The notes under the pieces: model-generated
What the model saw: only the letters and a program-made list of their open reading frames with translations
Database searches by the model: none
Told to the model about the DNA's origin: nothing
Assembly: GCF_028769735.1 (NCBI RefSeq)
Contig: NC_088171.1
Span: forward strand, 69,333,216-69,397,215
Reading direction: 5' to 3'
Length of the DNA stretch: 64,000 nucleotides
DNA from: Zonotrichia leucophrys gambelii
Lineage: Eukaryota > Chordata > Aves > Passeriformes > Passerellidae
Shown: in pieces, positions 48,301 to 61,100 of the stretch
Numbering within the stretch: position 1 is the first letter of the stretch
Layout of the letters: each line of letters opens with the position of its first letter
Program-made: the position numbers and the translations under genes

Positions 48301-48684
48301 TCAGAGAAAGAAAGCATCATAACTAGCTATATATCTATACATTATCTGCATGGAAAGGGAGAATTTAACTTTAGCATTTGGCTTTCCTCTTTATCAGATA
48401 ATAGAGACAAAAAGGTGTAATGGAGTGTTAGAGAGGATAAACAGGAACTACTCATCTCCTTCTGCCCATAAAAAAAAAGTTATCAGTTGCATAACAGGTT
48501 GGCTAAACCTAATCTAAACCACATCTATAACGAAGGCACTTCAATAAAAAAAAATCTGGGATTTACCAGCAAAAGTACACTGAAATCATATGAATTTAAG
48601 CATGAAATGATCTGAAGTTTCTCCTCACCTCTGCATGCACAGCAATGATATTCACTAATGCTTCTTTCAAGTAATTTCTGACAC
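39257..48684 (-). CDS. EXOC2: Exocyst complex component 2 (Sec5), C-terminal portion (spliced CDS, five exons)
   Basis: EXOC2/Sec5 is a subunit of the eight-protein exocyst, which tethers secretory vesicles to the plasma membrane. In mammals it binds active Ral through an N-terminal TIG domain, and it links to TBK1 signalling. The coding-strand exon order is 48684-48629, 45638-45516, 43254-43193, 41312-41253 and 39350-39257. All introns are GT-AG with consistent phases. The joined product gives about 130 residues that closely match the C terminus of the 924-residue human protein as I remember it, in the helical-bundle region. Runs include [36 protein letters not shown] and [15 protein letters not shown]. 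Changes are conservative (E to D, I to V, R to K). The stop is TAG at 39257-39259. Upstream exons were not found before the window end. No frameshift is seen. Confidence 0.96.
39351..41252 (-). other. EXOC2: EXOC2 last intron
   Basis: Donor GTGAGT at the right and acceptor TTTACAG at the left. AT-rich, with nothing recognisable inside. Confidence 0.85.
41253..41312 (-). CDS. EXOC2: EXOC2 penultimate coding exon
   Basis: The 60-nt exon encodes [19 protein letters not shown] flanked by split Lys codons. Acceptor TTGCAG, donor GTGAGT. TDR replaces ADK of human. Too short to be seen as an isolated open frame. Confidence 0.95.
41782..41935 (-). mobile_element. CR1 LINE 3'-end fragment
   Basis: AGTCATAGAATATTTTCGGT then TTGGAAGGGACTTTAGGTCC is the reverse complement of the CR1 3' end. 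Similarity continues through a CAAGTGTTGAGTAACTCCAA block to about CCCGCTCTGGGCAA. It is 5'-truncated and non-coding, in the same orientation as EXOC2. Confidence 0.85.
42146..42181. repeat. 16-bp direct duplication
   Basis: AGTAGTTTTCTTTTAG occurs at 42146-42161 and again at 42166-42181, separated by four bases of the AGT-type unit. Confidence 0.8.
43193..43254 (-). CDS. EXOC2: EXOC2 coding exon
   Basis: The 62-nt exon starts in phase 0 after acceptor CTTTAG and encodes [20 protein letters not shown] plus two bases of a Lys codon before donor GTAAGA. Human has [20 protein letters not shown]. Confidence 0.95.
43255..45515 (-). other. EXOC2: EXOC2 intron
   Basis: Donor GTACCT at the right (a weaker match at +4 to +5) and acceptor CTTTAG at the left. 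It holds three 9-bp AATATTGAA units at 43272-43298, close to the acceptor, and otherwise AT-rich unique-looking DNA. Confidence 0.85.
43272..43298. repeat. Three 9-bp tandem units
   Basis: AATATTGAA repeated three times without interruption. Confidence 0.85.
45516..45638 (-). CDS. EXOC2: EXOC2 coding exon
   Basis: The 123-nt exon is exactly 41 codons, in phase 0 at both ends, encoding [20 protein letters not shown] and on to [10 protein letters not shown]. Acceptor ends TTAG, donor GTACCT. Its phase-0 edges mean skipping would keep the frame. Confidence 0.95.
45639..48628 (-). other. EXOC2: EXOC2 intron
   Basis: Donor GTGAGG at the right and acceptor TTAG at the left. A 128-codon + strand open frame at 46786-47172 has no recognisable similarity and is probably chance. 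Confidence 0.85.
48629..48684 (-). CDS. EXOC2: EXOC2 coding exon (most upstream one visible)
   Basis: The 56-nt exon begins with the last two bases of a Gly codon after acceptor TTTCAG and encodes [18 protein letters not shown], identical to human over these residues as remembered. Donor GTGAGG. It requires an upstream exon ending on one base of the Gly codon, which I do not find in the window. Confidence 0.95.
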
Positions 48685-51600
48685 CTGAAACAAGAGAAAC
48701 AAAATAATTACTTTCATTCTGTTGTCTCAACACCACCATAATATTCTGCTGTTCAATACTGTACTTTTTATTTTCATTTTTTACTACTACTTTTGCAATC
48801 AGAGGCAGAAAGAGAAAGTTCCATAGCCACACCACCAGACTATTTCCTTTTTCCAATCAAATGGAGAAAGGCACATTTCCTTGCAGCAGAAGGTTAAAAA
48901 AAGCCAGTAGGTTCCTGTTTTAGTATTCTTCTCTAGCAAGATAATTTCACCAACTTTGCAATTTAATAAAAAAATAGCTTTATTAAAAAATACATTCTGG
49001 ATGCTTTGCTAGAACACACACTCCATGGCACAGAACATGCACCACAGTTTGATAAGTTCTAAAGAACAAAGTCAAGAGGTTTTGTTTGTATAACAATCTT
49101 CAAGCTCTTACTACTTTATCAGCTTTTCTATCTGTGAATTATTACAGATAGGAATAGCAAGGTCTCTTGTTTATCTGAAAGCGGTTCAGAATATATTACT
49201 CATGGCAGTTTATAGGAGATGTCATGCCTTAGTAGAAATTTCCTTTTGGGGAAGGTGGAGAAGTTAAATAAGCATTTTCTTGCCAAGCTTATGAAACACT
49301 TGTCAATTTACACTAAGAAGTGAATTCTAAACAGAACATCCAGCAGCATGTGCTTTAGTTAGGACAGGCTCTTAGTACTCTCTGCTGCTGCAATTCTGTA
49401 ACTTTCCCAGCCTGTACTCCAGTCATCTAAGATTTAAAATAGGCAAAAATCTAAAATTGCCTCACTTGTTTTTATGGGCTATTCACTCTAGGCAAAGGAA
49501 AATTAGAAAGCATTCAGCTCAATAAAGTATGTACAAATGCTGTAAGTACAAACAAAGTAACGAGAGAGGGTTAGTGATCCACATGACCTCAGCTTCTGAT
49601 TTTGATTAGTCTACCACGAGTCAGAGAAAGTGCAATGACCCCATCCCTCCCTTCAATACAGTCAATTGACAGTAAAATACAAGAATCATGGACAAAGACT
49701 AGTGAGACCATACAGCTCAGAGATCACATTGTGATTAAGGCTAATGCTATAAAAATTAAAAGATGAACCTTTAATCAGTTCATCTTACTTGCTCCACCTT
49801 TCCTCAGATAACACTGATGCAGAAAGCTAGTCTTGCTACAAAAAACAGCTTTAGAAGGGGTTACCAGAGCTCATCAAAATGAGCTATTCTGTGAGAAGAG
49901 TAGTATCTCACTATTGCCACCTCAGTCATGCTCATGTCTTTAACCATTGATCCCAGAACTTGCCTCAAGATCTAAGAAGGTGACACTTTTTCTTTCTTTC
50001 CTAATTACACGATTAGGGATAAAAATTTTATAAAAGCAGGACACAAGGATGACCTGTCCTTGGCAGCACAGGACTGTCCTGCATGAGGAACAAGCATCAA
50101 GGATGTGCAATGGGATGCAGCCTGGATGTCAGAAAAATACAAGCCTTTCTCCACACATTCCAAAACATCTCTAGTGCCTTTTCTCGTTACCTTTATTCTT
50201 CCCCTTGAAAATCTCAGCAGTTTTTTTTTTTCTGTTTAAATTAACCCAAAGACAAGTCAAACAGTATTGTATACCAGCTTGCAAACCTAAAATTTCTTTC
50301 ATCTTAGTGAGGAAGTGAGGGAGGAATAAAGCAACACCAGAAATTTTATGAAACTGACTTTTTTCTCTTGCCCTCTAAGGTTGCAAAAAAAAAGCAAGAA
50401 TGTTACACACCAATACTTGAACCACACCAAAAGATCACAGGTATATGTGGAAGTGCAACACCCCCTTCCTTTTTTCTCTTGTATTGTTTTCCTTCTTTTA
50501 CTTCACTCTGACCTTGTTTAAATCCTCTGCATACTTCATATCACAGAGGTCAAAATTTCTATCACACCCCAGAAACACATACAATTTGACCAGACACTGA
50601 ACAGTGGCGTGCATATCACATCAGGGTGAATTTGGGAGCTGGTTTGCAGTTAACCTCTGGGTGCAAAGCGTTGCTTTTGGTCTGCAAACCTATGTGGTAT
50701 TGAGCTTTTGGCTGCCTCACAGTCTCATCTTGTGACAGTAGGATCTTTCATGTGGAAACTTTGATTTTACTTTTGCACACATGCTGCACAAGATTAAGAC
50801 TTTGACAGTCTCCCTTCTCTAGGGATACCTGAGCACTGCCACGGCATGTTCCTTAGTCAATCAAAATTTCAGTTGTGACCTAAGCAGCATTTCTTTGGCC
50901 CAACAGGTGTTTCCTAATGAAGTATCTCACTCAAACCCTGCTACTGCTGGGGAGCAGTAAGGAAAGTACAGAGAGGGGGCTGCCAGGTCAAACAGAGAGG
51001 GCATGTGTGTCTCCTGCATAGGTGGCTAGCATGCTGAGCTGGGAAGAAGTGTTATCAAGGAGGTGAGTGAGAAACTGGAGTGGATAGAGACTGAAATGGG
51101 TTGTGTAAGAGGGTGATGTGGTTCCAATGAAAGAATCCTCATTTCCCACCTATCTCACCTAAACCCCCGAGGTAGTGAACCTCTTCTCACACATTTGTGC
51201 AACTCAGCTCAGGGTAGGAGCTGCTAATTCTGTCTGCTGCTGCAAGCACTCAAATTAAACAGCTTTTGACTGTGCTAGTAAAAGTTGCCTATCATTATAT
51301 CTGCAGAAACTTAACATATTTCATGAAGAGTGAGCTACCAAGTTGCCATCACTGCTATAACCACCTATGTACTGTTAATTTCTAAAAGCATGAAATACCA
51401 ATATCAGCAACATTAGCACCTGGTGTTGAACACCATTGCCTGATGGTTCTCAGCTAAGGTAAAATGGTCATTTATGTCAGAGCTCAGAATCAATTCAGTA
51501 AATGGAATGGAGATGGAAGCTATGGTAAAAATGAAGTGAGACTAGTTTAGTATAGCATATTGTTAGCCTATCCCAGCTGCATGACAAAATCGTTAACTTA

Positions 51601-53130
51601 AACCTCAGTGAAAGAGCATAAGCAGACATATTTTATCTTCCATGCTTGTACCATGCACAAGGACGAATGGGTGAGCTAAGGACTTAAAGGAGATAAGTGC
51701 TACTGGGATTGCAAGAAATAATTAGGTGTTCCTGATCTTTCATAGATGGCTCAGTCCTGCAATGACTGCAAGATCAGGGAACTCAATACCAGCACAAATA
51801 TTTCCTCTGTTTCTTCAACAGGTTTTACAATTTAAGAGCAAATAATTCAGCACAAACTGTGTAAAGCTATGCAGTTTAGAGACAGTCCATGTATATCAAA
51901 CTGCAATTGCCTTAATTGCAGCATTTAATAACCTGGAAGACCTTGTCTTGGTAAGCTAAACAAGCCAAAACCAGAAAGAACATGCAATTGCACTCTAAAA
52001 ATTCCAGTTAGTGGAACCAGACAGGGAAAGAAGGGAGAACTGTGTAGGGTGAAAAATAACACAGGCACAAGAAAGAAAGAAGGAAGGTATTAATGAACTG
52101 GTCATCAGTGAACTTAGACTGGAAATTACAGGTCACTGTGTAAAGGTTTGCTCTAACTGAGCTATGAAAGATGTGGTTTTATGACAATCACTGATGTTGG
52201 TGGGGGTCATTTTCCTACCACAAATAGAACATAAGTAAAAAGGGCATTTCCCCCCAGCCCTCCCTTTCGTCTTTTTTGTGAAGGATTTAATTTTTGGATG
52301 TGGGGACAAAGCCAAACATATTGGAATGTCAAGACCTGCAGGCATAGTTAATAACTGTACTATATTTTGAAAAGTTACAATTAAAAAATATCCCATTTCT
52401 GATTTATATCACTGTACTGTTTGTGGCAGGCTTTGCTGAAGCAAAGTATTACTTTTCTGGAATATGATTCACTGGAAACACAAGCAGTGGCATCCAACTG
52501 TGAATTTGTTGTGAAATTCATTTCAAAATGAAAAAATTCTGTCTAGAATAGAATTTTTGTACAGCTTTCTCTACAACTGTTCAGCAGCCCACGCAATTAC
52601 AGTTTTTGGGACACCATGCTGCCAGTCCTATTATACAGCACTGAAAGCTAATGCACCATGTAACTGTAGATTGCAACTATTAGGCTAATCAAGTGAAACA
52701 TAACATTCTTAAGTCTAAAATACCTCTTATTTAGCATATTGAAGGACAAATACAATGCCTTTCCACTGCTTCTGACAGAAATGTGTTACAGAAAGTCTCA
52801 ACAAGCCCTTGCAATTTCTCTGAGGAAAATGTTATTATTCTGTTACAACATAAATGCATTCCACTCCCACTCTATTCTTAATACCAAAGACTGACTTGCT
52901 GGAATTCTAGCTGCCACTAACAAAGCCTCAGCATTGCTTTAAAGAAAAATGAATGGGAAGACTTAAGAAATAAAAATGAAGGACAATTTCAGCCATCAAC
53001 TATCACAATGGCTGACAGAAACTTTAAAATAGCATCTTCCAATTTTGGACTCGTCACTGTACTTTTACCAGAGAAACATATAACAAAATTATCAATTAAT
53101 CTCCAGTTTACACCACCTATTAATTTTATT

Positions 53131-53150
53131 CTCTTTTTTTTTTTTTTTTT
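53131..53150. repeat. Poly(T) tract
   Basis: About 20 consecutive T residues in the presumed EXOC2 intron. On the transcribed strand this is poly(A), possibly an old retroposon tail, with no body recognised. Confidence 0.8.
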
Positions 53151-56100
53151 GTTTACAACTTAAATGTGTCAGTTTACATTTCAAAGCAACTTTAGCAACA
53201 CTGTAAAGCTGTAGCATGGATGACTGTGTGAATGATGGGAAAAGCAGAAGGGAAAAAGGTTTGTGGTTCTGAGGAGTAACAGAAACCAAACTTTTAGCTT
53301 GCCAATACAGGAGTCATTCAGGAGATCTTCAGATGGTGTAGTGCTACCAGTTGTCCCACTTGTAGTTAGTTCTCAGAGATATGTTTCCTCCAAGTACTTA
53401 TATGACATCGTTATACTACGAGACCCCCAAAGTGACTGAATAAGCATGAAAGAGCTGGGACTCCAATACCACATGTGTAATTCTAAAACACAAAGAGGCT
53501 ACAAAAACTTGCATGCAAGAAAAGAGCAAAGGTTGCACACACAGTAAAACAGAACTCATCTGGCTGCTCCTTCTTTGACAGAAGCCAACTTGGGTCTTCA
53601 AATGTTCCCAGTCCTTCTACAGTAAATTGATAGTGTCAAGGATGATATGAGCTTCAAACATTTTTTAAGCCTTCTGCAGACTCAAGTTCAAAGAATGAGC
53701 TCAAGTTCAGTGAGGACAACTGAAACACACAGGAAATATTAACCCAGGCAGATGGGGTTTGACACACTTTTAACTTTTGTGAGATTGGAATCTCATTTGA
53801 GATGGACAGCTGGGAATCCAGCCTTGCTGCTGCCTCTCACCAAACCAGCCTTTTAGCTTGCCTCTTGTGCAAAAAGGAAGAGGAGAGAATAAATGCACAT
53901 AACTGTTTAGAAAAAGCAGGTGATGTCAGCAGGTACCTCTGCTTCTTAGCAATAAACCAGACATGAGGATGAGAGACTATGAAGGATCAAAAGAAAAGAA
54001 AAAGCAAATTTAGTTAAAGAGAAATCATGCAGGAATACTGAAAGCTACTGTTCCTTTCTGGAGGAGCTAGAAAAGCCATCCACAGGCAATTCTACAGTTT
54101 GACAGCTGCCACTTTTTTTTTTTTTTTTAATTTTAAAGAAAGCAGAGAAGACTGAACAGCTCTTAATATGTTGACTAAGCTACTAGTCCTGTTTCACGAC
54201 TGAGTTAACTGACTTATTAGAAACCTAAGCTCAGAAATGAGTGTTGGGTAGGCACAGAGCCACCAATTTACAAACAACAGAGAGCATTCTGAGACCATTC
54301 TGTAGGAGGTCAATACTTAACTGGGCAAGCAACCACTGCTGGTGGTAGCAATGTTTCTCAGTGCTTCTGAAAAGAGAGCACTAAATTTGTTGGCCTTGAG
54401 GCTTGAGCATGACTTGGTAGAGATAGGAAAACTGATGCCTGGGAGTCTGAAATTTTGCATTTTAAGACACATCCAATTGTACGCAGTAGTTTTTACAATT
54501 TATTGTTCTATTTGGTGGGTTATGCCAATAACAGTCAATCAGTCTGAAACCTTTTTCCTGACTAGTTTTGAATGAAAACTTTCCGAAAAAATAACAATGT
54601 ACAGAATTTGGTGATCCAAAGAGGTTAATATTTTTCATGCCTAGCTGCAGGACAACAATAATTGCCTGTTCCTGGACATTCCATTTGCTAGAGGAGAGCG
54701 AATGCAAAAAATTATTTAATCTGCTCCGTTCTAACGAAGGAACTCGCTTTTAAATTTTTTTTGATATATATTCTTTTTAGTTACATTACATCCTACTGCC
54801 AAATTTAAGCAAAATGGTATTGGAAATGTTAATTTCTAAGCTTTGGATATATCATGCCAAACTTTACAGCAAGTCACACTCAAAGCGTTCTGAACTGTAT
54901 GTCAGTTAAGCTCTCACAGCTCTTCTGTAAGTTTTTAATCTGCTATGTGAAACTGTTGGGAAAAAAAAAGCTGCACACATCTCCTGCAAGTCATTAATCA
55001 GTGCTGCGTACTGTACATTAAAAAAGAAACTAATGAATGGTATCCAAAGCCATGTGGATGTAACTTCTTTAAACAGTCTGATTTTAACTGTTAAGTTTCC
55101 TCTAGGTTCTGGCTGCATTGCAGCTGCAACAGCAGTATTTGATGCCTGCTTTAATTAAAATTATCCTGGCACAATTTCTAGTGTGGTCACATTCTTCTCC
55201 AATGCAACTCCTGTTGCAGAAGCAGTGCTAGGGGCTAGCAGGATTCCTTTTGGGATGGCAGAGACACTAATTTGTATTTCTGTAGCTCTTGAAAAGGCAG
55301 TCTGTGCTCTGCAACAAACCAAGTGAGCTCCATTCTGCCCGTGCAGTCTATGTGGGAATTTCAAGCTTAGATGGATGCCTCCTGATAAACCAAGGTGCCC
55401 CACACACACCCCACAGAATTTCACTTTTCAATCTAACCTAAACAATAACTTCCACCTAAAATCAAGTAATCTCTTTCCAAACCCCAAACGTTTACATGGG
55501 TAAGGCAGAATGGGTGGGAGGGGGAAGAGGCTCTACAGAGTAAAACACTGTCTGAGGTTACAGCAGGTCAGCAGGGCAGTCAGCACTGCCTCCATGCAAA
55601 GGCTGCTGGAACAATTTTAAAAAAAGGTTAACTGTGTAGAGGTGTCTTGGTAGAAAAATTTTAATTTACAAGATCTACAGATAACTCCAGCTTCCCATAC
55701 TTACGGATCACTGCCTGACACCTCCAGTGCGTGCAAAGATCTATCAGCAACCTTATCCCAAGAAATGAACAGGAAGGAGCACAGACTAAAAGTGAAAATT
55801 CAAATGAACACCAAAATATTTTTATTTTTAGGCTGCAGAATTCCAAATAAACATGACTTATAATGCACCTTACACATAAAGCATTTCAGAGACTCAGGGT
55901 ACTGGACTGTGAAGTACATATAGCAAAAAGCAATTTACATTATGTTGATATTGGGAAGGTACTTATGAAGGAATATTCCTTATATGAAGGAATAAACTTA
56001 TTACTTGAATTTTTAAGAGCATTTAACTTGGATTTGAAAAAAAAATAGACCAGTCTGGATTTAGAATGGAGTGCCCAGGAAGACATGAAAAAGGCTGACA

Positions 56101-58077
56101 TCTATCTACGAGAGCCAACAGCACAGCATGCCTGAGGCTGCATTAAATGCATTTGAAGAAAGGTGTTGGCCCTCAAAACTATTCAGAAATCTAATATTTA
56201 TAACCAGGGAAAGTTTAATGTGACTGATAGTCTGTTTAACCTTTTATGTTCCCAGAACAACAAACTGTATTTGCCTCATTAGAAAATGCCCTAAATTATT
56301 TAATGTTTCTGGAAAATTATTTTGAAAGCTAGCAGCTATTTGCAATTTCTACAGTAAATGTGATACCCCATTTAGAAAAGTAGTCTTTTAATTTTCAAGG
56401 AGCCTGCACCTTGCAAGACAGTTCCCTAACCTATAGGAATAGACAGAAACCTAACTTGTTTGCATGCATAAACCTTCCATGAACTACAGCACTATGAGTA
56501 TATATATATATGAGTATTTAATACTTTTTTACTGAAGTGCCCCCACCCACGCAGTGATATCATCTAACCTGACACCCCACAGATGCTAAAAAAATATATA
56601 TATTAAAAAAAGTAGAGGCATGACTTGGAATTTCCCCATGGACATAACAAAGCAGCTCACCTTTATACTTTAGAGCAGCACCAAGGTTTGCCCCTTAAAG
56701 GACAGTTGATAGGAAATGAGCTTCAGCTCACGGTACTATCAGTGGCCTGTTTGCTAAATTAAAGCAGCTAGGCAAGCCTGCTTGTTTCTTCCTAATTACT
56801 AAAAATACATTTGCTATCATGCTTTGTTGTTTGCCCTGGATAAAAACATTTCCAGAAAACTGCTTGCAAGATGCTAAGAGCAGAACACATGTCTGGCAGT
56901 AGCTCTCAAAATACAGGAGATCCACCAGGTCACAACCTTTACCACCTGCTAAGTGGCCTTATTTGTTTATTATATTCCCTCCTTGTTTTGGCTCACTAGT
57001 ATTTTTGGACTTGATTAAAAAAAGTTAATAATTAGTAGCTGTCAAAAACCAAACAATAAGCAGTGCAAATAATGGCTTTCATTTACTTCTTGCTTCTGTT
57101 TGCCCAAAGAAATACAGACACTACCTCTTCATTCTAGAGAATTAAATGGACATTATCATATTCAGTAAATTCCTTACTTAACAGTAAGATTTATGCAGTC
57201 TGATAAATAACACTATTTTTACAATAATTTTTCACAATTTTTATAATCAGGCTCAAAGGTTTTTATAACCTTTGAACACAGTTATAAATATTTTTAAATG
57301 TGCGCATAGTATATTAACAAACAAATACAGATAATATCATAATACCATTAAAAATAAATACCATAAAAAAGAAAAAGGTAAGTTAGAGGAAAGTAATTAT
57401 TTAAAACCAGTCTAGAGTGAAAGACATAATTACAGCATTCACAGAATTTTATGGATCCATATGATACACCTGAGCCAAGTTAAATGTCACACAACTGCTC
57501 CATTGTCATTAAAGAAGAAAAACCCACTTAAAAACAGGGACTCCAGAATCTCGTTTCAGTTTACACAAGAATGTGAAATTTCTCACTTGGCCACTTCCTG
57601 CTATTGCTGGAAACATTCCCTCCTTTAAACGGAGATGGATTTCAAGGTACTGTACTGAATGTTGTTTTGAAAGTACATTAAGAAGAAAATGTGAACGTGT
57701 AGGCAAACTGGAAACTCTCTGGAGAGATTACCCACTTATTTAACCACATTTCCTGTTTTTTAACCCATTTGTCCTAAGTCACTCCTTAGACTACTGACAA
57801 AAATAGATACAAGTGTGCTATAAATAGTTCATTAGCAGGTTTTTCTCAGTAAAACTGAAAATGTTTTGATAAATCTATTGTTCTTACTAGCTCCATACTA
57901 ATTAAACTGTGAATCAGATTAATGTTTTCTTGAAATTTGAAAAAGTCCCGAGAACTAATAGTGACCTAAAAAATAGCTATCAATAATTGAAATTTAATGA
58001 AGAGATTACTGGTAACCTATGTGACAAAGTGCTTTTACAAACAACAGTTTTAAAGCAAGGGGAGAGGCTGATCACAC

Positions 58078-58129
58078 AAGTCACAACCTTTCTAAATATT
58101 TTGAAGTCACAACCTTTCTAAATATTTTG
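58078..58129. repeat. 26-bp perfect tandem duplication
   Basis: The unit starting AAGTCACAACCTTTCTAAAT occurs twice head to tail (58078-58103 and 58104-58129) with no differences, suggesting a recent duplication. Confidence 0.9.
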
Positions 58130-61100
58130 AGATCTGAAGGCCCAAATGCTACATCACTGAATTAGTCACCTTGCACTTATTTTCAGCCATGGTAGTGTGT
58201 TGACCTGACACATGGAATGCCATTTGAAGGACCTGGAACAAGTAGCCACAAAGCTAATTTCTAAAAATATTAAAATGTGAAATATTTTAATGAAAATATT
58301 AAAATGTCTGCTTTTCAGACTTATGTTACCTATAGTTTTTGAACTACTTTAATTCAATCAATCAAAATTATGTCATGACATTCAAAGAACCTGAAAGTTT
58401 CTGTGCTTCAGCTGCCTTGGAGTAGCAGGAACTCTAAAGATTGCCAATACTTTGATTAATACCTTTGTCTATGCATTAACTTCAGTCTACAAGAGGACAA
58501 CACCAAGAGAATAACACTGGTTCTGTGCCTTCCTGCATAGCCCAAACTGAGATATCTTTAAAACTGAAGCTGCTGAGGCTCTTCTGATCTTTCTGCTACC
58601 CCATTCAAAAAACACAGAATGATCTGAAGGACTGTTGAAGAGGTCTACTCAGTACTGCTGCTTTCCTTACAGATATTAAACTCCACTGCTTCTGGGATAG
58701 GACAGAATACAGTTTCCTTTATTACTAAGAAGGAGCAAAATCTGTAAATGTCAAAGACTACAACAAAAAATGCAAAACCCAACAGTGCTTCACTTGGGAA
58801 GGAGAGGTGTTTGCTAGCATCAAAAGGTAGCTGAAGGTCAATTTGACACGTATGCATGTTCTTGAAAGGATTTTGTTCAGAGATGGATTTATTTTCACTT
58901 TTTCCTCCAAACACAGTAACAAAGCATAAAGGGCATTTCAATGCAGGCATGAAGGCCTTGAGCAAAAGATGCTGCATGTCATAGTTAGAATTGAACCATG
59001 AAGACTCTCAAATTACTCAAATTGTTGCACAATCAGCCAAATTTCAACCCACTAATCAGGTAACAAATAATGTAAATGGTGAAAGAACAACAAACAAAAA
59101 AGCCCTGAACCCCATAAAGCAAGAATTCCAATGCACTAATGAAAAAAACCACCTACTTCAGATGTCATAGCCATTCATACCTCTCCATCTAAGCATACAC
59201 TGGTTTCAGCTCACTCCCCTCTGGTAAAGAAACGCATTGATGATCATTAGATGAACCCAGTACTTGAGATACATTACCCACAGAAATTTGTCTTTTTGTT
59301 GTTGCCATTTAAATAAGAACAACAGGGTCTGGCAGAGTTACAGCCTTTCCAGTGCTCTACAAGTGCAAGCACCAATGTGTGGCTGTAACCCATAAAAGCA
59401 ACTTGGTGTCAGAACAAGAATATAAACTATTCATGAAGCCAGCAGTCTGTTGCTCTATAGATTTAGCACTACTTAAAAAATACCTTGCCATTTCTACTTC
59501 AGCATTAACAGCTTTGGGGATGTTGAGTCTTTTTTTTGTTGTTGCTGAATTAAAGTGGGTATATTTTTGACTGAAGGAAAAACCCAACAGTAGAAATTAA
59601 TTACGACTATTAGATATTAAAGTAGGTGGTTTGAGGAAGATGAAAAAAATTGCACTACAAGAAAAGACATTTCACCCAACTAAAACATAACATTTAAACC
59701 AAACCCATTTTTCTTCCTGAATGTAAAAAAACCCCAGGTTCTGAAGAATGAAATTAATGCGTGAGACACTCAGATATAACAAACACTCCTCCTTGACACG
59801 AAAATGAATACATCTAAGGATGACTCAGTATTACCTGAACTTTATCTACCAGCAATCCATTTGCTGTAGAATGCTGCTTCATTTTCCAGAAGAAAAATTT
59901 TAAACCAATTTTTCCCTTTTCCCCCCTTGATTTTCAGCATATAAAGGTCATATGTATCTAAGTATGTATCTATCACTACATTTCCACTATAAAAATAATT
60001 TTAGTGCTAAATGATTTTCTTTCAATAAAGCAGAGACTACTTATAGCCAGCAGGTAAAAACAGTGTGCTGAAAACAGGGCACATGTCTCTGGTATGACTA
60101 GGTTCCTACTGATTTTAGCAATTTGTATGACAGGACTGTAATCCTTCTGTGTGTGTCCAGGAAATGTAGCAGAGTGGACACTTAATGGCTCTTTCCTGGT
60201 CACAGGAGGTTCTTAAGTTTCCAAAGTTTGTAGGCGAAAGAAACACTGAGGCAAAACACAATATTGCACATAAGAGGGAACAGAGTACAAAGTGTATATA
60301 AATATTTGCTATGTATTGGACATATTTTCAAATAGCTGTGCGCATAAATAATTTTTTCATGAAATAAAGTTAGATTATGCTGACCAATAAACTGCTCTGC
60401 TGCTTAAAAGCTGTCTTCCTATTTTTTTTCCAGATTTAAGAATAATTGAGAAACTGTGAAATAGACCAGCTGGTGGGTGGTAGACAATCGAAGAGCATCA
60501 TCATCTTGTAAAACTAGTGCCTACATACCTCTGAAGCCTGGCACTCACATAATTTCCAGTACTGTAACCTGTCTGCCACTTATTTTCCAAATTCTTCGCA
60601 AGTGAGTCTCAAGAAAAAAAACCAAACAGTTGTACCCCTTGACAACTTTGACATAGGCTTCCAAAGGTCAGAGTGTGGTAACTCATCACATTAGGGGTCC
60701 TTGCCACTCACAGACCTCTCTCACTTTACAGAAGCGAAGTCACATGTACTGTGGTGTCAGTGGGGGTCAAAGCCAGCAACACGGACAAACCCTTTCAGAC
60801 TGCCTCCAGAGGTCCCCACACAGAAAGACTTATGTCATGACAAGAATGCCAATTTAAAAAGGCATTCAACAGATAAAAGTGTGCAGCTGTATTCACCCAA
60901 TAAAGATACAGGATGACCAATCCAACAGGAAAAGCCAGTCACTCCTTTAATTGTAAGGTAGACTAAAAACCAACATCTCTATCAAAACTGAGAACAGTTG
61001 AATCCAAAATCTCAAGCAGTATTTCCTTTCATTAATACAAACCAAGCATAGTCGGCAAGAATATTCATTTATTTCTTTCAAACACATCAATTTTAAGGCA

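Noticed and set aside
50030..50080. ACCTGT site considered as the donor of an upstream EXOC2 exon
   Set aside because: The flanking translation does not resemble the expected EXOC2 segment ending LPPTG.
59820..59900. Minus-strand segment with a donor-like GTAATA considered as the missing EXOC2 exon
   Set aside because: The open peptide (MKQHSTANGLLVDKVQ) does not match the expected EXOC2 residues before VRNYL.
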